From NCBI GenBank assembly GCA_913060565.1, contig CAJXRU010000032.1:1-34858 (forward strand): DNA of 34,858 nt, written 5' to 3'. The DNA is from an uncultured Gammaproteobacteria bacterium (GTDB lineage Bacteria > Pseudomonadota > Gammaproteobacteria > Enterobacterales > Psychrobiaceae). A program made the translations under genes and the position numbers. Below, one piece after another: positions 9,072 through 18,201 of this stretch. Numbering within the stretch: the first letter of the stretch is position 1; every line of letters starts with the position of its first letter. The notes below the pieces were generated by a model that was given only the letters and a program-made list of their open reading frames with translations, was not told where the DNA came from and did no database searches.

Positions 9072-9951
9072 TGTCATCACCTTTATTAAGTTGATGTAAT
9101 GTTGAAAAATAAACATCTTCTAAATCCGGAGTCACTGGCTCAAATCCCATTTCAGGCTGAAATTCACTTTGCACAACAACCTGTGTTTTTCCAGTGATGA
9201 GCTGCTCAGAGATAACTTCAAATTTATCTCTATATTGAGAAACCTGCTCTTTCGCGATTTCTTTACGCCAAATAGTGCCATCAATTGCATTAATCAAGTC
9301 ACGAGGTTTACCTTGCAGACGCACATTGCCTTTAGCCAATATAGCCATGTTAGGACAGAGCTGGCTGACATCTTCAACAATATGCGTCGACAGAATGACG
9401 ACTACATTTTCCCCAATTTCACACAGTAAATTATGGAAACGATTTCGTTCATACGGATCAAGGCCAGCTGTTGGTTCATCAACAATCACTAACTTTGGAG
9501 AGCCCAGCAAGGCTTGTGCAATCCCAAATCGTTGGCGCATACCACCAGAAAAAGAACTGACATCTTTCTTACGGACATCATAAAGATTGGTTTGATGTAA
9601 CAACTGCTCAATTTGTCTCGACCGTGTCTTATGATCAGTCAAGCCTTTAAGTAGAGCCATGTGCTCAAGCAATTGATAGCAAGACACTTTAGGATAGACA
9701 CCAAACTCTTGCGGTAAGTAGCCTAAACAAGACCGTAAAATATTAGGGTTCTTAATAATATCTTTGTTTTCAAAGCTGATTTGCCCATGCGATGGTAGTT
9801 GCAGCGTTGCGATAGTGCGCATTAAACTAGATTTTCCAGCCCCGTTTGGGCCCAATAATCCAAACAATCCAGGCTCAATATCTAACGACACACCACGTAG
9901 TGCCTCAACGCCATTGTCGTAAGTTTTCGATAAATTTCTTATGTTTAACAT
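9061..9951 (-). CDS. ABC transporter ATP-binding protein partnering the M1 permease
   Basis: This 296-residue ATPase has all ABC motifs: Walker A GPNGAGKS (34-41), Q-loop glutamine (81), signature SFSGGMRQR (133-141), Walker B LVIVDEP (154-160) with the catalytic Glu, and H-loop STH (188-190). About 90 residues of C-terminal extension follow. The start is the ATG at 9951 (MLNIRNLSKTYDNG), with AGGA seven bases upstream; the frame stays open upstream but without an ABC-like sequence. It is the first gene of a two-gene operon with the permease-peptidase and is divergent from a LytS/LytTR pair. Because the permease carries both membrane halves, the complex could be two ATPases with one permease. 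The transported molecule is unknown. Confidence 0.93.
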   Translation of the reverse strand: MLNIRNLSKTYDNGVEALRGVSLDIEPGLFGLLGPNGAGKSSLMRTIATLQLPSHGQISFENKDIIKNPNILRSCLGYLPQEFGVYPKVSCYQLLEHMALLKGLTDHKTRSRQIEQLLHQTNLYDVRKKDVSSFSGGMRQRFGIAQALLGSPKLVIVDEPTAGLDPYERNRFHNLLCEIGENVVVILSTHIVEDVSQLCPNMAILAKGNVRLQGKPRDLINAIDGTIWRKEIAKEQVSQYRDKFEVISEQLITGKTQVVVQSEFQPEMGFEPVTPDLEDVYFSTLHQLNKGDDNDK

Positions 9952-10023
9952 GTCAATTCCTAATACTGGTTTCTCATACTGGGCTAGTTTACAATCGCAA
10001 TTAATAGATAGGTGAAACGAATG

Positions 10024-10053
10024 ACGAACGACAGTTAAACCTAGATGAACGAC
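10024..10053 (-). promoter_or_regulatory. Putative LytTR operator: two direct repeats with a 12-bp spacer
   Basis: Read on the minus strand, GTCGTTCAT (10053-10045) and GTCGTTCGT (10032-10024) are near-identical 9-mers separated by exactly 12 bp. Regulators with LytTR domains (AgrA/AlgR class) typically bind pairs of imperfect 9-bp direct repeats with a GTT core and about 12 bp between them. The pair lies 73-102 bases upstream of the ATPase start and just before the kinase gene. A LytTR regulator is encoded next door, which makes it the obvious candidate ligand. Confidence 0.6.
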
Positions 10054-10079
10054 CAATGATGTCAGATAAGGAGCACTTT

Positions 10080-10877
10080 TTGATAGCCCCAAGAACGCAA
10101 ATCAATATCGTAAAACTACTAATTGGTAGCTCTCTCTACGGCGCTTTTTTATATTGGCTCTACGTTAACAACCTCGCTGATTTACTCATTGTGTTCTTAA
10201 CGATGTCATTGATGATTCCAATCATATTTTTGATTAGAGATCGGTTTAAACAACAACAAATCATCGATAACCTTCACCAAGAAAGCTTAACTGCTGAGTT
10301 AAATTTACTTAAGAGCCAAATTAACCCACACTTCTTCTTTAATACGCTTAACAACCTTTACGGATTAGCTACTGAAAAATCCGATTTAACTCAAGAAGTT
10401 ATTTACAAGCTATCACAAATGATGCGTTTTACTATTTATGATGGTCGTAAAGATTCAGTATCGGTCGAAGATGAAATTAGCTACCTCAATAATTTCATTG
10501 AACTCAACCAAATTCGCCACAAAAACGCCATTGATATTGAATTTAATCAAAAAACTGAAGATAAAGAACAACGTATTCCCCCACTACTTTTTATCAACTT
10601 ATTAGAAAATGCATTTAAGCATGGTGTCGATACACAAACGGCTAATCAGTTTATCCGCTTTACCTTAAGCACCCAAAAAACGACTATAGCTTTCGAATTA
10701 ACCAATAATTATGATCAAGTAATACTAGATAGTAAAAAGTCAAAGCGTGGTACCGGTGGCGTAGGGATAGAAAACTTGCAACGCAGACTTCACTTGTTGT
10801 ATCCCGATAAGCATCAATTTACAGAACATGCAGAAAATGGCATCTATCACACAAAAGTTGTCATCGACTTAACCTAG
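10080..10877 (+). CDS. LytS-type sensor histidine kinase without an extracytoplasmic sensor
   Basis: The protein has two closely spaced transmembrane helices (about 11-29 and 34-52), then a His_kinase domain (PF06580 type) with the phospho-acceptor His84 in KSQINPHFFFNTLNN. A HATPase domain follows with N-box LLENAFKHG (N177) and G-box GTGGVGIEN. It should phosphorylate the response regulator encoded 8 bases downstream. I prefer the TTG at 10080 (265 residues) because a full AAGGAG lies six bases upstream; ATGs at 10056 and 10059 are in frame but have no good ribosome binding site. Only about four residues separate the two membrane helices, so it has almost no external sensor and may read its signal through the membrane or through a partner. 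The adjacent divergent ABC system is the likely partner by inference. Confidence 0.9.
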   Translation: MIAPRTQINIVKLLIGSSLYGAFLYWLYVNNLADLLIVFLTMSLMIPIIFLIRDRFKQQQIIDNLHQESLTAELNLLKSQINPHFFFNTLNNLYGLATEKSDLTQEVIYKLSQMMRFTIYDGRKDSVSVEDEISYLNNFIELNQIRHKNAIDIEFNQKTEDKEQRIPPLLFINLLENAFKHGVDTQTANQFIRFTLSTQKTTIAFELTNNYDQVILDSKKSKRGTGGVGIENLQRRLHLLYPDKHQFTEHAENGIYHTKVVIDLT

Positions 10878-10885
10878 GAATTACT

Positions 10886-11602
10886 ATGCCACTCAATTTT
10901 GCCATTATTGACGACGAGCCTTTGGCCCATTCCCTCATCGAGAATTTCGCCAATAAATTGGAGCATCTAACGCTTGTGGGCAATTGCCATAACGCTGAAC
11001 AAGCAAAATCACTCCTTAGTACGCAGCGAGTTGATTTTATTTTTCTCGATATTCAAATGCCGCAAATCACTGGCTTTGAATTTTTACGCGGCTTAAATAA
11101 TCCGCCAAAAATCATTATCGTTTCTGCCCATAAAGAATACGCCCTAGAAAGTTATGACTATGGCATTAGCGACTATTTACTCAAACCTTTTAATTTTGAG
11201 CGATTTGAAAAAGCGGTACAAAAAGTTACAGCCTCATTAACAACCCAACGAACAGCAGTCACTAAACACAACGAATCTACGCCACATATTTTCATTAAAG
11301 ATGATAAGAAGCATCACAAGGTGCCGTTGAGCGATATTACCTACATCAAAGCCAATGGTAATTTTACGTCAGTGCACCTTCATAACAACCATATCATTAG
11401 CCAAATGAAAATTTCAGATTTTGAAAAGTTGTTACCTGCTGAGATTTTTTGCCGTGTACACCGTTCTTATATAGTTGCTCTCAGTGCTGTTACATTAATA
11501 ACAGCTAATGAACTAACTCTCAGGGATGCGGTCATCCCTGTAGGACGAGTTTATAAATCTCATTTAAAAATGTTATTAGCCAATGACAAAACACATCAGT
11601 AA
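10886..11602 (+). CDS. LytTR-family response regulator
   Basis: This 238-residue protein is a receiver plus LytTR DNA-binding domain. The receiver has the acidic pair IIDDEP (8-12), the phospho-acceptor Asp55 in FIFLDIQMP and Lys100 in YLLKPF. The C-terminal LytTR domain (about 141-238) includes the typical VPLSDITYIKANGNFTSVHL and FCRVHRSYIVAL blocks. It is co-transcribed with the upstream kinase (8-base gap). Regulators of this kind bind tandem 9-bp repeats, and such a pair lies upstream of the divergent ABC operon at 10024-10053. It probably controls that operon, its own operon, or both; this link is inference from position. Confidence 0.93.
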   Translation: MPLNFAIIDDEPLAHSLIENFANKLEHLTLVGNCHNAEQAKSLLSTQRVDFIFLDIQMPQITGFEFLRGLNNPPKIIIVSAHKEYALESYDYGISDYLLKPFNFERFEKAVQKVTASLTTQRTAVTKHNESTPHIFIKDDKKHHKVPLSDITYIKANGNFTSVHLHNNHIISQMKISDFEKLLPAEIFCRVHRSYIVALSAVTLITANELTLRDAVIPVGRVYKSHLKMLLANDKTHQ

Positions 11603-11621
11603 TCAGATTGTTGTGGTAGTC

Positions 11622-11650
11622 TTGGCACACACAAACCGACATACTTAAAT
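11622..11650 (+). promoter_or_regulatory. Putative sigma-70 promoter for dsbC
   Basis: TTGGCA (11622-11627) and TTAAAT (11645-11650) are separated by 17 bases, each a good or fair match to consensus. The -10 lies about 13 bases before the dsbC ATG, so the 5' leader would be short. Confidence 0.4.
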
Positions 11651-11663
11651 TTCAGGAACACAG

Positions 11664-12422
11664 ATGTTTACGAAGTTATTAAAAAAATGCGCCGCCATTG
11701 CCATTCCAGCAACGCTGTTAATGACCAGCGCACACTCATTTGCTTATACCGATGTATCTCAGGCAGAAAAAACACAAATTGCTAAGAAGTTTGCCAGCGT
11801 TCGCCCAGAGTTAATCGTGTCAGATATTGAAAAAACTGATATTGATGGTATGTACTTGCTTAACTTTTCAGGCAAAGGCAGTGTTTATTACGTCCCTAAA
11901 GGCGATTACTTTTTCACAGGTGATTTATTACAAATCTCTGGGAAACGCTTTGTAAACGTTAAAGAAAAACGCCTTGAAGGGCCTCGTAAAGCAGCCATTG
12001 CAGCGATTGACGAAAAAGAAATGATTATTTATCCAGCAAACGGAAAAAAGAAGACCAGTATTACGGTATTCACTGATGTTGACTGTGGCTATTGCCGTAA
12101 GTTACACAAAGAGATGGCTAAGATTAATGATTTAGGTATTGAGGTTCGCTACCTAGCCTACCCAAGAGCAGGTATTAATTCACCCTCTTATAACAAGGTT
12201 GTTAGTGCATGGTGCTCAGACAACAAACAAGACGCATTAACCAAACTGAAAAACGGTCAGCCAGTTTACACAGCAGCCTGTAAAGACAATCCGGTAGCAC
12301 AGCACTTTATTCTTGGAAACCGTTTAGGCGTTACAGGCACACCAGCGATAATCATGGAGTCAGGCGAATTGCTGCCAGGCTATTTGCCAGCAGATAAATT
12401 GGCGGAAGCCTTAGGCATCTAA
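11664..12422 (+). CDS. dsbC: Thiol:disulfide interchange protein DsbC
   Basis: This periplasmic disulfide isomerase has 252 residues (E. coli DsbC 236). The signal peptide MFTKLLKKCAAIAIPATLLMTSAHSFA should be cut near residue 27. An N-terminal dimerisation region follows, then a thioredoxin-like domain with the DsbC active site CGYC (141-144) inside FTDVDCGYCRKLH, and the cis-proline loop GVTGTPAII. A second cysteine pair (WCSDN and AACKD) matches the structural disulfide of DsbC. It refolds proteins with wrong disulfides and is normally kept reduced by DsbD. An AGGAA sequence lies about eight bases before the ATG. The gene stands alone between the LytTR regulator and a terminator. Confidence 0.93.
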   Translation: MFTKLLKKCAAIAIPATLLMTSAHSFAYTDVSQAEKTQIAKKFASVRPELIVSDIEKTDIDGMYLLNFSGKGSVYYVPKGDYFFTGDLLQISGKRFVNVKEKRLEGPRKAAIAAIDEKEMIIYPANGKKKTSITVFTDVDCGYCRKLHKEMAKINDLGIEVRYLAYPRAGINSPSYNKVVSAWCSDNKQDALTKLKNGQPVYTAACKDNPVAQHFILGNRLGVTGTPAIIMESGELLPGYLPADKLAEALGI

Positions 12423-12439
12423 TTCCTATCATTCATGGC

Positions 12440-12470
12440 AAGAGTTCAGCATTATAGCGCTGAACTCTTT
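12440..12470. terminator. Terminator between dsbC and the convergent lipoprotein gene
   Basis: AAGAGTTCAGC and GCTGAACTCTT pair perfectly (11 bp) across an 8-base loop, between two convergent genes. Only a short T-stretch follows on the plus strand. Confidence 0.7.
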
Positions 12471-12475
12471 ACTGT

Positions 12476-13000
12476 TTATTTGCTAAATTTAGCCTTAATA
12501 CCCGCTTCAAACGCTTTATTTAACTCTGTCACTTTATCAACCGTTTCATTGGGTGAAGTAACCGACAACACATAGTGCTCAATTTTCCAGCCAGCATCAG
12601 TCATTCGAATAACACCTGAACCACGACAGATACCTAAATTAGGTGTATCGAGCAGCTCATCGAACCACGCAATTTTGCCGTCATCAGAGAAATAAACATT
12701 TCGATCAATTGCAGTGAAATCCCATGCTTTTCCACGTTCGAAATATTTCTTACTCCAATCGAAAAACGCCTCTTTTTTCCAGTTTTCGAGTGCGTCAGTA
12801 CCAATAAATACCGCGTCATTATTCAACGCACCAAAATACCCCGAGGCATCAGCCTTAGCCGCCGCACGATGCCAATTATCCATTAGTTGGTTGATTTGAC
12901 CTGACATGGCTTCTTTATCTGGCGCAGTCGTTGTTTGACAACCCAACAGCACGACAGAGGCAATCATGCCGATCAGTGTCAATTTAATAGTGTTTCTCAT
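12476..13000 (-). CDS. NTF2/SnoaL-like lipoprotein
   Basis: This 174-residue protein starts with a lipoprotein signal peptide ending in the lipobox VLLGC (Cys20), so it is predicted to be anchored to a membrane from the periplasmic side. The rest looks like the NTF2-like/SnoaL fold: an early helix QLMDNWHRAAAKADASGYFGALNNDAVFIGTD, followed by strands with W-rich segments and GWKIEHYVLSVTSPNE. Members of this fold bind small ligands or act as enzymes, and the sequence alone does not say which. It follows the PhoD-like gene with a 31-base gap, has AAAGGA before its ATG, and is probably co-transcribed with that gene. No specific function can be given. Confidence 0.8.
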   Translation of the reverse strand: MRNTIKLTLIGMIASVVLLGCQTTTAPDKEAMSGQINQLMDNWHRAAAKADASGYFGALNNDAVFIGTDALENWKKEAFFDWSKKYFERGKAWDFTAIDRNVYFSDDGKIAWFDELLDTPNLGICRGSGVIRMTDAGWKIEHYVLSVTSPNETVDKVTELNKAFEAGIKAKFSK

Positions 13001-13031
13001 TAAAATATCCTTTAGTTAGTAGGGTTTATTG

Positions 13032-14912
13032 TTATGGCATCATTTCTTCATTGCTTTCAATAAATTCTGTCGTCGTCCCATCGTTGTGAATATCGCAAAT
13101 CAAGCGCGGTGAGCCGTCGCTATTTAACTCTAGATAACCCAAACCACTTTTAGATACCAAGCGTCGATGTCCACCATTGACCACATTACGCCCTTTAACT
13201 TTCATCGAACGACGCTTAGTGAAAAAGTTAAGTGGCGAGTATGAACCATATAACCAACGGTTAAGATGATCGAGACAGCCAATCAGCGGCTCTGGGAACA
13301 TATTTTTGATTCCACTGGATGTTACTTGCCATATCTTGGGTGAGTGTTCTCTGAATCGAAGCTCGATGTCATAGACAAACGAATAATGGACGTCACCAGA
13401 TAAAATCACAAAATGTTGTGGTGTCTTAGGGTGCCTAAAGATATTAAGAATTGTGCTGGCCGAACCTGGATGAGCCATCCAGTTTTCAGCATCCACCGCA
13501 AGCGGTTTACCACAGGTTGTCGCAATGCGCTGGATGGTTTCAATAATTTTCACACCAAAAATCGGCGCAGGTGATACTAATAAAATCGCATCTTCACCAA
13601 TCAATTCTTGTTGGAGTTCACACATGGCTTCCCAATCCATCAAACCAGATGGGTGTGCAAGATCTTGCTCACTGCGCCAACGTCGGGTACGACTATCAAC
13701 AACAACAACTTTTGGATAGGTGTCTAGCGTAAAGTGCCATTTAGCGAATTGCAGCACTTTATCAATAAATGAATCATGATTCTCTTTATTTGGTAAGCCA
13801 TTATAACTATTAGCTATTCCCATGAAATCACTATCAAACTGTGATGGATCGTTGCCCCAACCTTGGCACAACCAGTATCCCATCATCATGTTCCCAATGA
13901 TCCGTTTAGAAAATGGATTCTCATAAGCGGCTTGCTCCCACAATGCCGTCAGATTCCAATCGTCAGTGACGTCGTGATCGTCGAAAATCATGTAAGTTGG
14001 AATATGAGCCAACAATCGTTGAACTTGTGGCAGCCCGTCAATAAATCCAGTAATGGCATCACGCTCACCTTTATGCATTTTTTCAAACGCACTCGGCACA
14101 TCATAACCACTCAACGAAACCTTACTCCACAACGATGGCGACCACACCATCAAGTACATTGCCATCACTTCGGCAAACGAAATCAAATGGTTATGAGCAT
14201 ACACAGAGGTGAAAATATCTTGTTTAGCATTCTTACGATACCAAGGCGCACCAAGCTCAGTGGTCGGTAGATAATCATGGCGATAATAATACTGTTCATT
14301 GAGCTGATGTAATTCATCAGCTGTTTTTAACTCACAGCCGTCGAATGATTCGTCATTGAGTCCCAATAAATCTATCACCTGATGAATCGCGTAAAGCGTT
14401 GGTGCCGCAACATGATCGGCATAAATCTGATCGCCACTCATCATTAACAACGAGGGTCTTGCTTCACTGTCATTAAGCGCATTACTGATCATTGTATCAC
14501 CAGCTAACAAGCTATCATCACATGCCGCATGCGGATTGCGACACGAACCGTGTAAAATATTGGTAGTTTGCGGCTGGATAATAAACGACGGACGTGACCT
14601 TCCTTCATACATCAAGTGTGGAATAGATTCCGCCAAAACCTCTGTTCCTCGTTCGGTATCAAGCAGTAAATCATATTCAATATAGGTATCTATTGGTAAA
14701 TCTATTTCGATATCCAATAAGTGAATAACCGCCTTAGCGCCTACGCGATATTCACTCACGCTGTTTTTATCAAGCGCTACGTCTATTACAACGTTATCGT
14801 CAACATAGCACTGGAATCGGCCGCGACACGGTTGTGGGCTCACCCACCACAAAACTAATTGTGTCGTTGATAAACGCCGTAAAATCGGCCCAGCGAGAAT
14901 ATTGTCTAACAC
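13032..14912 (-). CDS. PhoD-like metallophosphatase family protein
   Basis: This protein of about 626 residues has the metal-binding motifs of the PhoD-like superfamily: LHGSCRNPHA, MMSGDQIYADHV, MIFDDHDVTDDWN and ILSGDVHYSFVYD. The family contains calcium/iron-dependent phosphatases and phosphodiesterases. I prefer the GTG at 14912 (VLDNILAGP), which has AAGG about eight bases upstream; the longest frame starts with TTG at 14975. Neither start gives a Sec or Tat signal peptide, unlike classical exported PhoD, so it probably acts in the cytoplasm. An N-terminal beta-rich region (about 1-120) precedes the catalytic core. It heads a likely two-gene unit with the downstream lipoprotein. The substrate is unknown. 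Confidence 0.82.
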   Translation of the reverse strand: MLDNILAGPILRRLSTTQLVLWWVSPQPCRGRFQCYVDDNVVIDVALDKNSVSEYRVGAKAVIHLLDIEIDLPIDTYIEYDLLLDTERGTEVLAESIPHLMYEGRSRPSFIIQPQTTNILHGSCRNPHAACDDSLLAGDTMISNALNDSEARPSLLMMSGDQIYADHVAAPTLYAIHQVIDLLGLNDESFDGCELKTADELHQLNEQYYYRHDYLPTTELGAPWYRKNAKQDIFTSVYAHNHLISFAEVMAMYLMVWSPSLWSKVSLSGYDVPSAFEKMHKGERDAITGFIDGLPQVQRLLAHIPTYMIFDDHDVTDDWNLTALWEQAAYENPFSKRIIGNMMMGYWLCQGWGNDPSQFDSDFMGIANSYNGLPNKENHDSFIDKVLQFAKWHFTLDTYPKVVVVDSRTRRWRSEQDLAHPSGLMDWEAMCELQQELIGEDAILLVSPAPIFGVKIIETIQRIATTCGKPLAVDAENWMAHPGSASTILNIFRHPKTPQHFVILSGDVHYSFVYDIELRFREHSPKIWQVTSSGIKNMFPEPLIGCLDHLNRWLYGSYSPLNFFTKRRSMKVKGRNVVNGGHRRLVSKSGLGYLELNSDGSPRLICDIHNDGTTTEFIESNEEMMP

Positions 14913-15091
14913 GTATAAACCTTGTTTGCCCTCAAAATAATGCCTTGTTATCTCGCAAAAAATTAGCAATAGCAAGCAACAATAGCTTCAATGCACAAAA
15001 ATTGAGTCACGGATACTTTGTTGATGGGCATTGGCCATGAATTACGGTATATTTGTAACAAATTTTTTAAACAAGTTTGTTGGAGACGTTC

Positions 15092-15718
15092 ATGGCCGCG
15101 CTAGGCACCCTATACATTGTTTCAGCCCCAAGTGGTGCAGGTAAATCGAGTTTAATTTCGGCGTTAATCCAGAAAAACACAGCCAAAGACTTGCAAGTTT
15201 CAGTGTCGCACACCACTCGTGGCCCACGTCCAGGTGAAGAAAATGGCACTCACTACCATTTTGTCAATGTCGATGAGTTCAAATCACTAATCGATGACGG
15301 GGTATTTTTTGAGTGGGCGCAGGTTTTTGATAACTACTACGGCACATCACGTACCGTCATCGAAGAACAGCTAGCCAATGGCATTGATGTTTTCTTAGAT
15401 ATTGACTGGCAAGGCGCTCGTCAGGTTAAAGAGCTAATGCCGCAAGCAAAGGGCATTTTCATTATGCCGCCTTCACGCAATGAGCTTGAACGACGCCTCG
15501 TTGGCCGCGGTACCGACAGCGATGAAGTTATCACATCACGTATGCAACAAGCAGTTAGTGAAATGTCACACTATGACGAGTATGATTATTTAATTATTAA
15601 TGATGATTTTGAACAAGCGCTAATCGATTTTAGTGCTATTATCAATGGCAATCGTCTAGCTAGAGCACAACAATCACTAAAACATAGTGATATGTTAAAA
15701 GATCTGTTGGCGCAGTAA
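15092..15718 (+). CDS. gmk: Guanylate kinase
   Basis: This 208-residue enzyme converts GMP and ATP to GDP and ADP. It is nearly colinear with E. coli Gmk: P-loop APSGAGKSS near the N-terminus, [22 protein letters not shown] with the GMP-binding residues, [12 protein letters not shown] and [16 protein letters not shown]. The start is the ATG at 15092, with GGAG six bases upstream; the frame continues upstream only to a TTG. It opens the conserved gmk-rpoZ-spoT cluster, where GDP supply, RNA polymerase assembly and (p)ppGpp metabolism are encoded together. Confidence 0.97.
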   Translation: MAALGTLYIVSAPSGAGKSSLISALIQKNTAKDLQVSVSHTTRGPRPGEENGTHYHFVNVDEFKSLIDDGVFFEWAQVFDNYYGTSRTVIEEQLANGIDVFLDIDWQGARQVKELMPQAKGIFIMPPSRNELERRLVGRGTDSDEVITSRMQQAVSEMSHYDEYDYLIINDDFEQALIDFSAIINGNRLARAQQSLKHSDMLKDLLAQ

Positions 15719-15735
15719 TTCAAATCGAGTATACT
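15707..15735 (+). promoter_or_regulatory. Putative sigma-70 promoter for rpoZ-spoT-ridA
   Basis: TTGGCG (15707-15712) and TATACT (15730-15735) are separated by 17 bases. They overlap the end of gmk and lie 40 bases before the rpoZ start, so rpoZ-spoT could be read independently of gmk. Confidence 0.5.
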
Positions 15736-15774
15736 TTTGCGTCATTTTTTATACACACAAATTTAGGAGTTTCC

Positions 15775-16056
15775 ATGGCTCGCGTAACAGTTGAAGATGC
15801 TTTAGATCAAGTTGGTAACCGTTTTGACTTAATCCTAACAGCAGCACGTCGTGCTCGTCAGTTAGCAAACGGCGGCCAAGACGCTCTAGTAGACGAAGAA
15901 AACGATAAACCAACAGTAGTAGCACTTCGTGAAATTGAAAAAGGTCTAGTGACCAATGAAACAATGGATGAGTGTGAGCGTGTTGTACAACGCGAACAAG
16001 AAGCGGCTGAACTTGCTGCGGTAGCTGCCATTGCAGAAGGCCGAATCAGCGAGTAA
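15775..16056 (+). CDS. rpoZ: RNA polymerase omega subunit
   Basis: This 93-residue protein begins [34 protein letters not shown], the highly conserved omega start. Omega helps fold and assemble the beta' subunit and forms one of the ppGpp binding sites on RNA polymerase. The ATG is preceded by TAGGAG at good spacing. It lies between gmk and spoT as in E. coli. Confidence 0.97.
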   Translation: MARVTVEDALDQVGNRFDLILTAARRARQLANGGQDALVDEENDKPTVVALREIEKGLVTNETMDECERVVQREQEAAELAAVAAIAEGRISE

Positions 16057-16090
16057 TTGCGCTTCATCCTTTTCAACGTCGGGGTGAATA

Positions 16091-18181
16091 TTGTATCTCA
16101 TAGAAAACCTAGTAGAGGTAGCATCGAGCTACCTTGAACCTGCTCAAGTTGAGCAAATCATTGAAGCTTACAAAGTCGCTCATGCAGCGCACGAAGGTCA
16201 ATTTCGCTCGTCAGGCGAACCTTATGTAACTCACCCCGTCGCTGTTTGCCAAATCTTGGCAGACATGCGTCTTGATCACGAAACGTTAATGGCTGCATTA
16301 CTCCATGACGTTATCGAAGATACCGAAGTCACTCAAGACGAACTCGCCGCACAGTTTGGTGTCACCGTTGGTGAACTCGTTGAAGGTGTTTCCAAACTCG
16401 ACAAGCTTAAATTTCGCGATAAGAAAGAGGCGCAAGCCGAAAACTTTCGTAAAATGATGATGGCGATGGTGCAAGATTTACGAGTTATTCTGATAAAACT
16501 TGCTGACCGCACTCACAACATGCGCACTTTGGGTTCATTACGCCCTGATAAACGTCGCCGCATTGCCCGCGAAACCTTAGATATTTACGCACCGATAGCC
16601 AATCGCCTTGGTATTCATAATATTAAATATGAATTGGAAGAGCTTGGTTTTAAAGGGCTATATCCAAACCGTTTTCGTGTTCTAAATGAAGTTGTAAAGC
16701 ACGCCAAAGGTAATCGCAAAGAGATGCTCAACAACGTCGAACAAGAGATTCTTGGTCGACTTGAAGAAGCCGATATCAAAGCTGAAATAGTAGGTCGCCA
16801 AAAGAATCTTTATTCCATTTATAACAAAATGCGTAGTAAAGAGATTCAATTTGAAGACGTTATGGATATTTACGCATTCCGTATTATCGTTGACAGTATC
16901 GACACCTGTTATCGTAGCCTTGGCGCAATGCATACCTTATTCAAGCCGCGTCCAGGACGTTTTAAAGATTATATTGCACTGCCTAAAGCCAATGGCTATC
17001 AATCATTGCATACATCTCTGTTAGGACCACACGGCATTCCAGTAGAAGTACAAATCCGTACTGAGCACATGGATCAAATGGCTGACAAAGGCGTCGCTGC
17101 CCATTGGGTTTATAAAAATGATGACTCTCAAGGTACGACTGCGCAAGTACGTGCTCGTCGTTGGGTACAAAGCTTATTAGAGCTCCAGCAAAGTGCAGGT
17201 AACTCTTTTGAATTTATTGAAAATGTAAAAACAGACTTATTCCCTGACGAAATTTATGTCTTCACGCCAGACGGTAACCTATTAGAACTTCCTGCGGGAT
17301 CGACCCCTGTTGATTTTGCTTATGCTGTGCATACGGGTGTAGGTAATTCATGTGTTGGTGCGCGTATTGACCGTCAAGCCTATCCACTAAGCCAACCACT
17401 GACTAGCGGTCAGACAGTTGAAATAATCACAGCCCCTGGCTCTCAGCCGAATGCAGCATGGCTCAACTTTGTGGTAACAGCGCGCGCTCGTTCTAAAATT
17501 CGTAACGTGTTGAAAAATCGTCACACGGCAGAATCAATTAAATTGGGCCGCCGTTTACTCAAACATGCGATGGGCGATATTGACCTCGATACTCTTGATC
17601 AAGATCGCGTTGCTCAAGTGGTTAAAGACACCAATAACGAATCATTTGATGACTTGCTATCAAACATTGGACTGGGCAATGCCATGAGCTTTGCCATTGC
17701 ACATCAATTGGCCGACGGTTTAGTTGATGATGCGCAGCAAAAAGTATCCATCAAGGGTGCCGACGGAATGTTGGTATCTTACGCCAAATGTTGTCGCCCA
17801 ATTCCAGGCGATCCTGTCATTGCGCACTTAAGTCCAGGAAAAGGTTTAGTGATTCACATAGAGTCTTGTGCCAATATTTCTGGGTTTGAAAAAGAAAAAG
17901 ACAAGTATGTCCATGTTGAATGGAACAATGACAGCGAAGAAGAATATGTCACGCGTATGCGCATTGAGATGATCAACCATCAAGGTATTTTAGCAGCAGT
18001 AACTACCGCAATCTCTAAAGCTGGCGCCAATATACATTCGATGAATACGGAAGAAAGAGAAGGCAAGATCTACATGATTGACGCCTTAATTAGTGTCAAC
18101 GACCGTATTCATCTTGCGAACGTGTTCCGCCGTGTTCGCGTATTAACAGACGTAATTAAAGTATCACGTATCAAACATTAA
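16091..18181 (+). CDS. spoT: Bifunctional (p)ppGpp synthetase/hydrolase SpoT
   Basis: This 696-residue protein is colinear with E. coli SpoT (702). In order it has the HD hydrolase domain ([28 protein letters not shown]), the RelA/SpoT synthetase domain ([39 protein letters not shown]), the TGS domain ([30 protein letters not shown]), the helical/zinc-finger region ([23 protein letters not shown]) and a C-terminal ACT domain. It degrades, and weakly makes, (p)ppGpp under starvation. Translation starts at a TTG (16091) preceded by GGGGTGA; E. coli spoT also uses TTG. The intact HDVIED supports an active hydrolase. It shares an operon with rpoZ and ridA. Confidence 0.97.
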   Translation: MYLIENLVEVASSYLEPAQVEQIIEAYKVAHAAHEGQFRSSGEPYVTHPVAVCQILADMRLDHETLMAALLHDVIEDTEVTQDELAAQFGVTVGELVEGVSKLDKLKFRDKKEAQAENFRKMMMAMVQDLRVILIKLADRTHNMRTLGSLRPDKRRRIARETLDIYAPIANRLGIHNIKYELEELGFKGLYPNRFRVLNEVVKHAKGNRKEMLNNVEQEILGRLEEADIKAEIVGRQKNLYSIYNKMRSKEIQFEDVMDIYAFRIIVDSIDTCYRSLGAMHTLFKPRPGRFKDYIALPKANGYQSLHTSLLGPHGIPVEVQIRTEHMDQMADKGVAAHWVYKNDDSQGTTAQVRARRWVQSLLELQQSAGNSFEFIENVKTDLFPDEIYVFTPDGNLLELPAGSTPVDFAYAVHTGVGNSCVGARIDRQAYPLSQPLTSGQTVEIITAPGSQPNAAWLNFVVTARARSKIRNVLKNRHTAESIKLGRRLLKHAMGDIDLDTLDQDRVAQVVKDTNNESFDDLLSNIGLGNAMSFAIAHQLADGLVDDAQQKVSIKGADGMLVSYAKCCRPIPGDPVIAHLSPGKGLVIHIESCANISGFEKEKDKYVHVEWNNDSEEEYVTRMRIEMINHQGILAAVTTAISKAGANIHSMNTEEREGKIYMIDALISVNDRIHLANVFRRVRVLTDVIKVSRIKH

Positions 18182-18201
18182 CTTTTATAGAGAATAATAA
18201 G

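Noticed and set aside
9952-10092. 47-residue N-terminal extension of the ABC ATPase
   Set aside because: It has no ABC-like sequence and would cover the LytTR-like operator. The ATG at 9951 has a good ribosome binding site.
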